Positions 42,073-49,890 of a DNA stretch of 64,000 nucleotides are shown piece by piece. Source of the stretch: CAYXTC01 sp964479375 (GTDB lineage Bacteria; Patescibacteriota; Minisyncoccia; Minisyncoccales; GWA2-38-27); assembly GCA_964479375.1 (NCBI GenBank), contig CAYZKD010000003.1:1-64000 (forward strand), given 5' to 3'. A program made the translations under genes and the position numbers. Below the pieces are notes generated by a model that saw nothing but the letters and a program-made list of their open reading frames with translations, did no database searches and had not been told where the DNA came from. How positions within the stretch are numbered: the stretch's first letter is position 1; every line of letters starts with the position of its first letter.

Positions 42073-42525
42073 ATGAAATATTGTATTGAATGTGGCCGTA
42101 ATAAGGCGACTCGGGGAGATTTTTGTGATTCATGTTTTAATGAAACAAAAATATGCCGCAGGTGTCAACAACGGAAAAGTATTTTTGAATTTGAAAAGAA
42201 TCAAAAAAGTATTCGTGGCAAAGTATCAAGAAGGGGTGAATGTAGAGAGTGTCGTAAATGGAAGCGACCTATGCCCCAAAAGGCAAGAGAGAAATTTGAA
42301 AAAATAAACCCACCACCACCTATAGGCAAACCTTTTCATTGTCCTGTTTGTGAAAGAACAATAATAAGGCAATATAAAAACGATGTTGTATTAGATCACT
42401 TTCATGATACTGGTAAGATAAAAGGTTGGATTTGTAGAATGTGCAATAACAGTATGGGAATGATGGAGGATGATGTGAAAATATTGAAACGGGCTATAAA
42501 ATGGCTACAGGGTACTCTTAAGTAG
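42073..42525 (+). CDS. Endonuclease VII-like HNH nuclease
   Basis: 150 residues. Two N-terminal zinc-finger pairs (YCIECGRNKA...FCDSC, CRRCQQRK...CREC). Then CPVCER...VVLDHFHDTGKIKGWICRMC with NNSMGMMEDD, the DH-x-H ... N core of recombination endonuclease VII (phage T4 gp49 family). These enzymes cut Holliday junctions and branched DNA. In the island it could process recombination intermediates or attack foreign DNA. Confidence 0.82.
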   Translation: MKYCIECGRNKATRGDFCDSCFNETKICRRCQQRKSIFEFEKNQKSIRGKVSRRGECRECRKWKRPMPQKAREKFEKINPPPPIGKPFHCPVCERTIIRQYKNDVVLDHFHDTGKIKGWICRMCNNSMGMMEDDVKILKRAIKWLQGTLK

Positions 42526-42547
42526 GAAGAATTGAAATAATCTATTT

Positions 42548-43981
42548 TTAAAATAAAGGTTTTTGTTTTAATCTTTCTTCAGCTATTTTACAATATTCAG
42601 AAGAAATATCAATTCCGATGAAGTTTCTTTTATTAAGTTTAGCCATTTTACACGTAGTTCCACTGCCACACATTGGGTCAAGTATCACATCACCAGGATT
42701 TGACCAACTTATGATATGATCTTGCACCAGCTTTTCTGGGAATATAGCGGGATGTTGATAAGCAATATTATCACTTGCAGAATGCCCCCTCCCTATGAGG
42801 TATTCCCAAACATTCGTTCGTCTACCATATTTAGGATACCCGGCTCTTTTTAGCTTTAATAATGTGCCATCAGGTAGTCGTTTTGTGCCGCGATCGCCAC
42901 CTCGCTCATCTTTATTTTCTCTGTCTTTTAAGAGGTTTATTGTTTTTGGTGTACCTTTACTCAGCACAAACATATACTCAAAAGCCTGCCAATATGTTTT
43001 ATTATTTCCAACTGCACCTCGTGGAGTTTTGAGATATATCATTGTGTCAAAAAGATTAAAACCCACTTGCTTGAAATATAAGGCTTGTCTAAAAGACGTT
43101 CCTGTTTCATTGCCCTTAATCGTTTGGTCCCCAACCACCCAAACTACAACGCCGCCTTTTTTCATAACTTTAAATAAACCACGCGCCATTCCTTCAAAAT
43201 TAAATACGTAGCCATTATAATTTCTTAATTCATCATAAGGCGGAGAAGTTACCACAAGGTCTATTGAGTTCAGTGGCATTGCTTTCATCACCTCAACCGC
43301 ATCTCCACAGATGATTTTATTAAGAGGTAACGTATTAAATTGTTTTATCTCTTTCGGAGGTAATAATTCCAACGCCTGTAATTCTTCCTCATTTTTTATT
43401 ACATCAATTACAATACCTTGAATAGTTAATTCTTTGTCTCTCTTTATAATTATTGGCTCAATAGTTTTATTTGCTGGCTGTAGTCGGATATGCCCTCGTT
43501 CTTTATAAAATTTCTTTAAAGTCGCTTCATAATTATCAATTAAAGCGACTACCTTTTGGCCGTTTTCGGCAACGCTTTGTTGTTTGACCAAAACAATATC
43601 GCCATCATTTATATTTTCATCTATCATACTATTTCCAATTACTCGCAAGGCATAAAATTCTCCAGAGCGAGGTAGTTTGTTTTGCGGAACGGCGATTGTT
43701 TCTTTGTTTTGTACTGCTTCAATCGGTTGCCCAGCCGCTATCAGGCCCAAAAGGGGGATATTAACCATCGTCTCATTTTCGTAAAGAGCAATTGACCTTG
43801 GTTTATTGTATTGTTTTTCCAAAAACCCCAATTCCTGTAATTTCCTAACATGAAAATGAGCCGTAGAAACAGAAGCAAATTTAAAGTGCTCGCGTATTTC
43901 TTCTAACGCAGGGGAATAGCTCTTCTTTTTGCGAAAAGAGATAATATAATCTAAAACTTGTTTTTGCCTTTTGGTAATCAT
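42548..43981 (-). CDS. LexA repressor fused to a DNA methyltransferase
   Basis: 477 residues. Residues 1-200 are a complete LexA: winged helix (TKRQKQVLDYIISFRKKKSY...), cleavage site A83-G84 in GLIAAGQPIEA, catalytic S118 in VIGNSMIDENINDGD and K156 in EATLKKFYK. After a short linker, residues ~218-477 are a beta-class methyltransferase: motif IV TSPPYD (245-250), then FxGxG-type motif I ILDPMCGSGTT (433-443) near the C-terminus. The TSPPY form is frequent in N4-cytosine enzymes, though N6-adenine is not excluded. RecA-stimulated self-cleavage would detach the DNA-binding domain from the methyltransferase. I know of no such fusion described. Confidence 0.88.
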   Translation of the reverse strand: MITKRQKQVLDYIISFRKKKSYSPALEEIREHFKFASVSTAHFHVRKLQELGFLEKQYNKPRSIALYENETMVNIPLLGLIAAGQPIEAVQNKETIAVPQNKLPRSGEFYALRVIGNSMIDENINDGDIVLVKQQSVAENGQKVVALIDNYEATLKKFYKERGHIRLQPANKTIEPIIIKRDKELTIQGIVIDVIKNEEELQALELLPPKEIKQFNTLPLNKIICGDAVEVMKAMPLNSIDLVVTSPPYDELRNYNGYVFNFEGMARGLFKVMKKGGVVVWVVGDQTIKGNETGTSFRQALYFKQVGFNLFDTMIYLKTPRGAVGNNKTYWQAFEYMFVLSKGTPKTINLLKDRENKDERGGDRGTKRLPDGTLLKLKRAGYPKYGRRTNVWEYLIGRGHSASDNIAYQHPAIFPEKLVQDHIISWSNPGDVILDPMCGSGTTCKMAKLNKRNFIGIDISSEYCKIAEERLKQKPLF

Positions 43982-43984
43982 AGC

Positions 43985-44055
43985 TTGACTTAATTTTTGT
44001 ATCCTCTATACTTAATTATAATAGAAAGAAAATAGAAAGTCCACAAGGGGACTTT
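43985..44055. promoter_or_regulatory. Divergent promoter region with two palindromes between lexA-methyltransferase and DUF4238
   Basis: Plus strand: TTGACT (43985-43990), 16 bases, TATACT (44007-44012). Minus strand: TGGACT (44043-44038), 17 bases, TATAAT (44020-44015). The palindrome GTAT-CCTCT-ATAC (43999-44011) covers the plus -10. AAAGTCC-6-GGACTTT (44036-44055) covers the minus -35. Either could be the LexA operator, so one repressor could control both genes. Confidence 0.55.
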
Positions 44056-44074
44056 TCCACAGGTGTATTAAGCT

Positions 44075-45073
44075 ATGGCAAGACATCACATCGTCCAAGG
44101 CAAATATCTTACCCAATGGCGAAAAGCTGATACAAAAAATCAGCTTAATATCTATTTTATCCCTGAAAATAAATACATAGAACGGGGACCCGGCTGGAAA
44201 GGATTTTGGAGGGATGATTTTAATATTTTTGACGAAAACAAAGAGAGTTTTTATTTGCCAGAAAAAATTGCTGCTCATATTGACACTCTCGGTATTGGGG
44301 CCATAAGAAGGATTGACTGCATAAATGAAAAGCAACTAGAAGGTTTTGATCGTTGCTATCTGTCTTTTTATATTGCTCTTCAATACATTAGAACTCCAAG
44401 ATTTAGAGAAGAAACAAATAAATCTATGGATGCCGCTATCAAATTTTTCATGCGTCATAATGCTCCTTCGCCTGACAGAATCAAACTAACTAAAAAAGAA
44501 ATTCTTAAGGAAAGTCCCAAGAATAAATACGAAGAAGAGGTATTGGAAAAAATCAGTACTATGTCAGACGAAGAAATTAAAAATCAAACATTTGAATTTA
44601 TACACAGTGATAATTGTAATATCCATCTCACAAAAACAGGACACTCAAAACAAATTTTAAAAATTGACCGGCTTGCGAAAGGTTTATTTGATGTTTTTTG
44701 GCTCTTTTTAATTGCTCCAAAAGGTACATCTTTTGCTACATCCGATAATCCTTGTTTCACTATTTCGCAAAGTAAAATAAGACAAGGATTGTTATCGCCA
44801 AATGTTATTGTGTTCTTTCCGTTAAGGCCTGATGTTTGTATTGCTATAAAGCCAGGTGTTAAAACGCAGAAGGAACATTTTCTAAAACTAGATCGAAAAA
44901 GTGTACGTGAAATTAATCAATTAGTGCTTAAGAATAGTTATCAATGTTTAATTACTAGAGATAGAAAGCAACTAGAAAATTTAACAATGAACTATGATTA
45001 TAAAAACCACCGCAAATCTCGCGATGTAGTTGTTCGTGAAATTGGCGATTATATAATGTTTAATGTAGAATAA
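44075..45073 (+). CDS. DUF4238 protein
   Basis: 332 residues. MARHHIVQGKYLTQWRKADT and GTSFATSDNPCF...FFPLRPDVCIAI match the conserved ends of DUF4238 (RHHYVPQFYL...; SDNPV...PLSP). No signal peptide or membrane helix. The biochemical role of the family is unknown to me. The family is often seen beside defence genes and on mobile elements. Here it is divergent from the LexA-methyltransferase with shared regulatory DNA, so a restriction-like or toxin role is conceivable but unproven. Confidence 0.7.
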   Translation: MARHHIVQGKYLTQWRKADTKNQLNIYFIPENKYIERGPGWKGFWRDDFNIFDENKESFYLPEKIAAHIDTLGIGAIRRIDCINEKQLEGFDRCYLSFYIALQYIRTPRFREETNKSMDAAIKFFMRHNAPSPDRIKLTKKEILKESPKNKYEEEVLEKISTMSDEEIKNQTFEFIHSDNCNIHLTKTGHSKQILKIDRLAKGLFDVFWLFLIAPKGTSFATSDNPCFTISQSKIRQGLLSPNVIVFFPLRPDVCIAIKPGVKTQKEHFLKLDRKSVREINQLVLKNSYQCLITRDRKQLENLTMNYDYKNHRKSRDVVVREIGDYIMFNVE

Positions 45074-45096
45074 ATACTATAAACCTTTGAAAATCG

Positions 45097-45265
45097 GCGG
45101 CTCGCCCGCGAAGCGGACAAAAGCGGGCGGGCAAAAAGGAAGGGGTTTTAGGGGAAGGAATTTTTGCCCGCCCGCCGATTTTGGCGGAGTTCCTGCCGCG
45201 CCGCAGGCACGGCAACCGGTCAATTTCGTTCAAAATAGGTTCGGATTTGGTTGTATAAATGCTCC
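45097..45265 (+). repeat. Island right end, 169 bp
   Basis: Matches the reverse complement of 41555-41723 by eye. It contains the 15-bp-stem GC-rich hairpin (45123-45137 with 45161-45175) and ends in GCTCC. Confidence 0.9.
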
Positions 45266-45376
45266 GTAATCAAACTTTTGTTTTTTGGCTTGCCGTTTCA
45301 GCGGCGTTTTGCGCCTCTTTATCGGGGAAGGCCGGCTCGCCGCGCGCCTTGTGGCTCGCCAAACTGTAAAATTATC
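45266..45376 (+). other. Diverged relic of an island left end
   Basis: Starting right after GCTCC, the sequence tracks the left end (39883-39990) with many substitutions, for example CAAACTTTTG for TAAACTTTCG and the shared GGCTCGCCGCGC. It looks like the recombinase 3' end of an older element at the same attachment site. Confidence 0.55.
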
Positions 45377-45550
45377 ATGCTAAAATGCCGAGGGAAAATA
45401 AGAATTTCTCAAGATAACTTATCAGAAATTGCCGACATTGCTTTACATACCATAACCAAGATTGAATCGGGAGCTACGCCCGATCCAAGAATTGAAGCTC
45501 TTAAAAAAATTGCTTGATGATCTGGACGTTGGCATTATGCAATATACAAT
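45377..45550 (+). pseudogene. XRE regulator remnant, frameshifted
   Basis: ISQDNLSEIADIALHTITKI followed by ESGATPDPRIEALKKIA is a clear HTH_3 domain of the CPR type. It stops at TGATGA, but deleting one T after GCT restores DDLDVGIMQYTI, the usual end of this family (LDVG). The N-terminus is also short, so it was probably cut by an earlier island junction. Confidence 0.7.
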
Positions 45551-45573
45551 TTAACAAAATAGTCTTTATCTCA

Positions 45574-45582
45574 TGTTATAAT
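45574..45582 (+). promoter_or_regulatory. Extended -10 promoter of the serpin gene
   Basis: TGTTATAAT has the TGn extension directly before TATAAT (45577-45582). No good -35 is seen. The serpin ATG follows at 45624. Confidence 0.45.
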
Positions 45583-45623
45583 TAAAAAAGTCAACTATAA
45601 ACAATTCTAAAAAATTAACTGGT

Positions 45624-46883
45624 ATGAATTGGAAAATTTCAGCAGGTATTGTAATATTTTTGATAACCGCAATTATTGGCGGTTTATTTTTATTCCGTGA
45701 AGGAAAAATTTCTTTGCCGGAGCCAAAACCAGAACCAGAAGATATTAATAATGTTATAGATGCCAATAATCGATTTGCTTTAGATTATTATTTTCAGTTG
45801 AAAGAAGAAAATAGCGGCAATATCTTTCTTTCGCCCTTTAGCATCTCTAGTGCCTTGGCCATGACCTATGAGGGAGCGAAAGGACAAACAGCCGAAGAAA
45901 TGCGAACGGTGTTTTATTTCCCGCTGGACGATAATTTAAGAAGAACAGGATATGCAAAAACATTCAACGAATTAAACAAAGAAGGTAAAAAATATAAACT
46001 TCGTACTGCTAATGCGCTTTGGGCTCAAATAGATTATCAATTTCTAACTGAATACCTTGACCGAGTAGAAAAATATTATAGAGGAAAGGCAACTAATCTT
46101 AATTTTAAAAAAGATCCGGAAAACTCTCGAATAACGATAAATAATTGGGTGGAAGATCAAACAAACAACAAGATTAAAGACGTGATACCTCAAGGGATGA
46201 TTAGCTCATTAACAAAGTTGGTCCTTACAAACGCAATTTATTTTAAAGGCGAGTGGGTAAGGCAATTTAATACAGAAGATACAAGAGATGAAAATTTTAG
46301 AATAAGTAAAAATGATTCTGTCAAAGTTCCAATGATGCAGCGCACCGACGAGGATGCAAGGTTTAATTATGCCGAAAACAACAAACTACAAATTCTTGAA
46401 ATGCCGTATTCGGGTGAAGAGCTATCTATGCTCATTCTTCTTCCAAAAAATAACGATTTAACAACGTTAGAAAATTTACTCAGCACCAAAAAATTGTCGG
46501 AATGGAAAAAGAATTTAGAAAATCAACGAGTTAAAATATTTATCCCCAAGTTTAAATTCGAAACTAAATATTTTATGGCTGACGACCTTAAAGAAATGGG
46601 AATGCCAACGGCATTCAGGGGCCTTGATGCTGATTTTTCTGGAATGGATGGAACAAAAGATCTATACATTAGCGAAGTTATTCATCAAGCATTTGTTGAA
46701 GTAAGCGAGGAAGGAACCGAAGCGGCGGCGGCGACTGCGGTGATTATGGATACAGCTGCGCCGGGGCAAAAGACTCCTGAAATTCCCGTCTTTCGGGCAG
46801 ACCATCCATTTATGTTCCTAATTCAAGAAAAAGACACTGGAAACATTTTATTCCTAGGCAGAGTTATTAATCCTGTTTTATAG
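45624..46883 (+). CDS. Inhibitory-type serpin, membrane-anchored or secreted
   Basis: 419 residues. N-terminal hydrophobic helix (ISAGIVIFLITAIIGGLFLF), short Pro/Glu linker, then a full serpin fold: NIFLSPFSISSALAMTYEGA, LVLTNAIYFKGEWVRQF, and the hinge EEGTEAAAATAV at about 362-373. The small-residue hinge is what inhibitory serpins need for loop insertion. By standard numbering P1-P1' is about A378-A379, suggesting elastase- or subtilisin-like targets. The C-terminus (HPFMFLIQEKDTGNILFLGRVINP) is complete. It is probably acquired by transfer. Confidence 0.93.
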   Translation: MNWKISAGIVIFLITAIIGGLFLFREGKISLPEPKPEPEDINNVIDANNRFALDYYFQLKEENSGNIFLSPFSISSALAMTYEGAKGQTAEEMRTVFYFPLDDNLRRTGYAKTFNELNKEGKKYKLRTANALWAQIDYQFLTEYLDRVEKYYRGKATNLNFKKDPENSRITINNWVEDQTNNKIKDVIPQGMISSLTKLVLTNAIYFKGEWVRQFNTEDTRDENFRISKNDSVKVPMMQRTDEDARFNYAENNKLQILEMPYSGEELSMLILLPKNNDLTTLENLLSTKKLSEWKKNLENQRVKIFIPKFKFETKYFMADDLKEMGMPTAFRGLDADFSGMDGTKDLYISEVIHQAFVEVSEEGTEAAAATAVIMDTAAPGQKTPEIPVFRADHPFMFLIQEKDTGNILFLGRVINPVL

Positions 46884-46892
46884 AATTACTAT

Positions 46893-47168
46893 TCACGACA
46901 TGCCAACTTCGTTGACACAAAATTTGACGACGACGGAAACGAGAGCAAGACGGACATTTCGGTAATGTGTCTTTTTACCGCACCCTTGTCTTTTTTTCAA
47001 TCTAAAACACTTAAATTTTGTCAAAAAGAAAGATCTTTCTGTCCACTCGCATATTTCTCTTTTATGAATCAGCCTAAATTTAATTGAAAGATCTATCCTC
47101 AAAAATTCTTTAATTTGCGCCACGCTTAAGACGCGTGAGTCTCTCATATTGACTGTCACATAATTCAA
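46893..47168 (-). pseudogene. Integrase/transposase N-terminal remnant
   Basis: MNYVTVNMRDSRVLSVAQIK and EFLRIDLSIKFR resemble the N-terminus of CPR IS481/rve-type integrases, and the Trp-Thr-Glu...FRLKK segment is followed in a +1 frame by DKGAVKRHITEM, as in those proteins. The catalytic domain is absent and the frame is shifted, so it is a fragment. The family match is from memory of the motif pattern and is uncertain. Confidence 0.5.
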
Positions 47169-47195
47169 TTATGATGACTCGCGCATCCTTTCGCA

Positions 47196-47222
47196 GGCGG
47201 GCTGCCTCAGGCCCGCTTTTCG
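47196..47222 (+). terminator. Terminator after the serpin region
   Basis: GCGGGC-TGCCTCAG-GCCCGC followed by TTTT. It is the first strong hairpin downstream of the serpin on its strand. Confidence 0.6.
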
Positions 47223-47307
47223 TTGAAAATAAAATTCATTTCATTCTCTTTTTGTATTGTACAAGACTCACGCTTCTCAAAATCAGGAATTTCTGATAAA
47301 ATTAGTT

Positions 47308-47333
47308 GGAGCGGAATCGCATAAACGCTCCAA
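47308..47333 (+). promoter_or_regulatory. Hairpin directly before the start codon
   Basis: TTGGAGCG and CGCTCCAA form an 8-bp stem ending two bases before the ATG at 47335. It would hinder ribosome access and there is no Shine-Dalgarno sequence, so translation control is possible. Confidence 0.4.
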
Positions 47334-47334
47334 A

Positions 47335-47673
47335 ATGAAAAAGAAAGTGAAAAAATATATACTCCCGGGGCTAACGTTCTCTGCCTCCCTATATGTATCT
47401 TCTCTTCTGGCAGCAGGAGTAATTATCGGTTATGCCGCCACTGAGATATTCTTCAGGCGCTATTACAACACCGGGAAGGTAAACAGTTTGGTTTTGAAAA
47501 TGGGGGGCTGGAGAATTCATGTACACCACTGGATTTCAGGCACTCTCATTATGGGAACCCTTGCCATCATTTCATCCCTTTCTTTCTTTTCTTTAGGATT
47601 GTTGGGAGGAATAATTTTTCACGATTTATACAAAGATAAAACCTGGCACCAGGTATTGTATAAAGAAAGATAG
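47335..47673 (+). CDS. Small membrane protein with HVHH motif
   Basis: 112 residues from MKKKVKKYILPGLTFSASLY. About three hydrophobic segments, and GGWRIHVHHWISGTLIMGTL between them: three clustered His next to a membrane helix could bind metal or heme. LLGGIIFHDLYKDKTWHQVL near the C-terminus carries more His. The family is unknown to me. A strong palindromic terminator follows. Confidence 0.6.
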   Translation: MKKKVKKYILPGLTFSASLYVSSLLAAGVIIGYAATEIFFRRYYNTGKVNSLVLKMGGWRIHVHHWISGTLIMGTLAIISSLSFFSLGLLGGIIFHDLYKDKTWHQVLYKER

Positions 47674-47674
47674 A

Positions 47675-47702
47675 AGAACACCCCGCTTAAGCGGGGTGTT
47701 CT
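47675..47702. terminator. Bidirectional terminator between convergent genes
   Basis: GAACACCCCGC-TTAA-GCGGGGTGTTC, a near-perfect palindrome with T-runs on the plus side and A-rich sequence on the other, serving the plus-strand gene and rny. Confidence 0.8.
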
Positions 47703-49232
47703 TTATTTTGCGTATTCTATGGCCCGGTTCTCTCTAATCACTACTACCTTTATCTCTCCCGGATACCTCAATTCCTCCTGAATCTGTTTGGCCACTTCTT
47801 TGGCCATTTTCTTTGCTTTGTAGTCATCCACCTCTTCGGGCTTTACAAACACTCTTATCTCCCTTCCTGCCTGAATGGCATAGGCCTTTTCCACACCGGG
47901 GAAGTTGGCAGCAATGTTTTCCAATTCCGACAATCTTCTTAAGTAATTCTCTAGGCTGTCTTTTCTGGCACCGGGCCTGGCGCCCGAAATCTGGTCTGCT
48001 GTTTGTATAATAATGGCTTCCAGGTTCTCATACGGATATTCTTCGTGGTGAGACTTCATAGCGTCTATTACCTCCTGCCCCACCCCGAATTTTTCTAAGA
48101 TCTTGATTCCGATGTTCACGTGTGACCCTTCAATTTGATGGCCAACCGCCTTGCCAATATCATGCAGCAGCCCCGCTTCCCTGGCTACTTGGGCGTCAGC
48201 CCCGATTTCCTCTGCTATGGCCCCTGCTAAATGAGAAACTTCTATAGAATGGAGAAGTACGTTCTGTCCATAGCTGGTTCTGAATTTTAGTCTTCCCAAG
48301 AGTTGAATAATTTTAGAATCCAAGTTTATAATCCCGGCATCATAAATCGCTTTTTCTCCTGCTTTCTTTATCTCGCCGGCAATCTCACTTTTTACACTTT
48401 CCACTGTTTCTTCAATCCGGGCAGGCTGAATTCTCCCGTCCCTAACCAATCTTTCCAGAGCCTTTTTGGCTATATGGCGCCTCACGGGGTCAAAACCTGA
48501 AATAGTTACCGCCTCAGGAGTGTCGTCAATTATTATCTCAACTCCTGTCAGTTTTTCCAAAGTCTTGATATTCCTCCCTTCTTTGCCAATGACCCTCCCT
48601 TTTATCTCATCTGAAGGAAGATTAACGTTTGTAGTTGTAATCTCCTGAACCTGAGAAAGGCCGTATTTCTGAATAGCCTGGGCGATTATTTCTCTTGCCT
48701 CCCTTTCATATCTTTCCAGGCCTTCTGCTTCCAGCCTTTTCATCTTACCCAGAAGGTCTTTTTTATACTCGTCTTCTAGGTTCTTCAAAAGAACGTCTTT
48801 GGCCTCTGCCTTGCTCATCCCTGCCACCTTTTCCAATCTCTGAGTGGCTTTTTCCCTTAATTCCTCTGCCTCCCCTTTGATTCTTTTAACCTCCTTTATC
48901 TTACTGCTAAGGGCTTTTTCCTTTTCCTCCAAATTAGAGGCCTTGTCTGCTACGGCATTCTCTCTTTTTAAGAGGATCTGCTCATTCTGAAACAAGGCTT
49001 TATTTCTTTCGTCTGTTTCTTTTTTGGCCTTTTCCAGAATGTGCCCCGCTCTTTCTCGGGCCCTCCCAATCACCTCTTCCGCTTCTTTTTTAACTTGTGA
49101 TATCCTTTTATGAAGCTTCGCCTCAATCGTGTTGGCCTGCTTTTTGGCTATAGACTGTCTAGCGAAATATCCAAGAACAGAACCTGCTATCAGGGCCCCG
49201 ACTGCGATTATTAGAATTATTAAGTTTGTCAT
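47703..49232 (-). CDS. rny: Ribonuclease Y
   Basis: 509 residues. N-terminal membrane helix (LIILIIAVGALIAGSVLGYF), a long coiled coil (about 30-190), KH domain with VIGKEGRNIKTLEKLTGVEI, and HD domain with LLHSIEVSHLAGAIA and AGLLHDIGKAVGHQ. It starts mRNA decay at the membrane by endonucleolytic cleavage. All motifs are intact and the length is normal. Confidence 0.97.
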   Translation of the reverse strand: MTNLIILIIAVGALIAGSVLGYFARQSIAKKQANTIEAKLHKRISQVKKEAEEVIGRARERAGHILEKAKKETDERNKALFQNEQILLKRENAVADKASNLEEKEKALSSKIKEVKRIKGEAEELREKATQRLEKVAGMSKAEAKDVLLKNLEDEYKKDLLGKMKRLEAEGLERYEREAREIIAQAIQKYGLSQVQEITTTNVNLPSDEIKGRVIGKEGRNIKTLEKLTGVEIIIDDTPEAVTISGFDPVRRHIAKKALERLVRDGRIQPARIEETVESVKSEIAGEIKKAGEKAIYDAGIINLDSKIIQLLGRLKFRTSYGQNVLLHSIEVSHLAGAIAEEIGADAQVAREAGLLHDIGKAVGHQIEGSHVNIGIKILEKFGVGQEVIDAMKSHHEEYPYENLEAIIIQTADQISGARPGARKDSLENYLRRLSELENIAANFPGVEKAYAIQAGREIRVFVKPEEVDDYKAKKMAKEVAKQIQEELRYPGEIKVVVIRENRAIEYAK

Positions 49233-49301
49233 ATTTCTTTATCAAAACCCGCCGTTCCGGATAAAGAGCGACTCTTAAAAGAAAGATGTTTGTAGTAGAT
49301 G

Positions 49302-49886
49302 TTACTTTTTCCCCTTGATTACTGCGTCAATTATGCCATAGCTCTTAGCCTCACTGGCCGTGAGGTAAAAATCTCTATCTGTGTCTTTTTCTATCTTGGA
49401 TAGGGGTTGTCCTGTGTGCTCAGCCAGTATCTTATTCAACTTGTTCTTAATCTTGATGATCTGCTTGGCTGTAATCTCTACTTCAACCGCCTGACCCGCG
49501 GCCCCGCCCGCTACCTGGTGAAGAAGAACTTCGGTATTAGGCAAAGCGAATCTTTTATTCTTGGCTCCAGATGCCAGCAACACAGCCCCCATAGACCCTG
49601 CTAACCCGAAACAGATAGTAGCCACCGGTGCTTTCACGTACTGCATAGTGTCGTAAATCGCCAGTCCGGCAGTGACTGATCCGCCAGGGCTGTTAATGTA
49701 CAGCTGGACATCTTTCTTCGGGTCCTTGCTAGTCAAAAAAAGCATCTGGGCAATAACAGAATTGGCCAGGCTGTCAGTAATGTTTCCTGACAGGAAAATA
49801 ATTCTTTCTTTTAAAAGCCGTGAATATATATCATACGCCCTCTCTCCGGTTTTAGTTTTTTCCAAAACGGTAGGTATTAAATTCAT
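49302..49886 (-). CDS. clpP: ATP-dependent Clp protease proteolytic subunit
   Basis: 194 residues from MNLIPTVLEKTKTGERAYDI; this start avoids overlap with tig and matches the family. Catalytic S98 in GLAGSMGAVLL, H123 in EVLLHQVAGG, and Asp in KDTDRDFYL. It forms the tetradecameric degradation chamber fed by ClpX/ClpC. The ATPase gene is not in the window, though in many genomes it follows tig and clpP. Confidence 0.97.
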   Translation of the reverse strand: MNLIPTVLEKTKTGERAYDIYSRLLKERIIFLSGNITDSLANSVIAQMLFLTSKDPKKDVQLYINSPGGSVTAGLAIYDTMQYVKAPVATICFGLAGSMGAVLLASGAKNKRFALPNTEVLLHQVAGGAAGQAVEVEITAKQIIKIKNKLNKILAEHTGQPLSKIEKDTDRDFYLTASEAKSYGIIDAVIKGKK

Positions 49887-49890
49887 GACC

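Larger units (their letters stand above)
39878..45265. mobile_element. Serine-recombinase island integrated at the 3' end of tRNA-Gly (~5.4 kb)
   Basis: Bounded by GCTCC at the tRNA-Gly 3' end (39878-39882) and GCTCC at 45261-45265. Cargo: serine recombinase, XRE regulator, endonuclease VII-like HNH, LexA-methyltransferase fusion and DUF4238 protein. GC-rich non-coding ends contrast with AT-rich cargo genes. Inside, at 41447-41723, the two ends are joined around GCTCC in inverted orientation, which identifies the end sequences independently. Past the right end, a diverged copy of the left-end sequence suggests an older insertion at the same tRNA. Confidence 0.75.
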
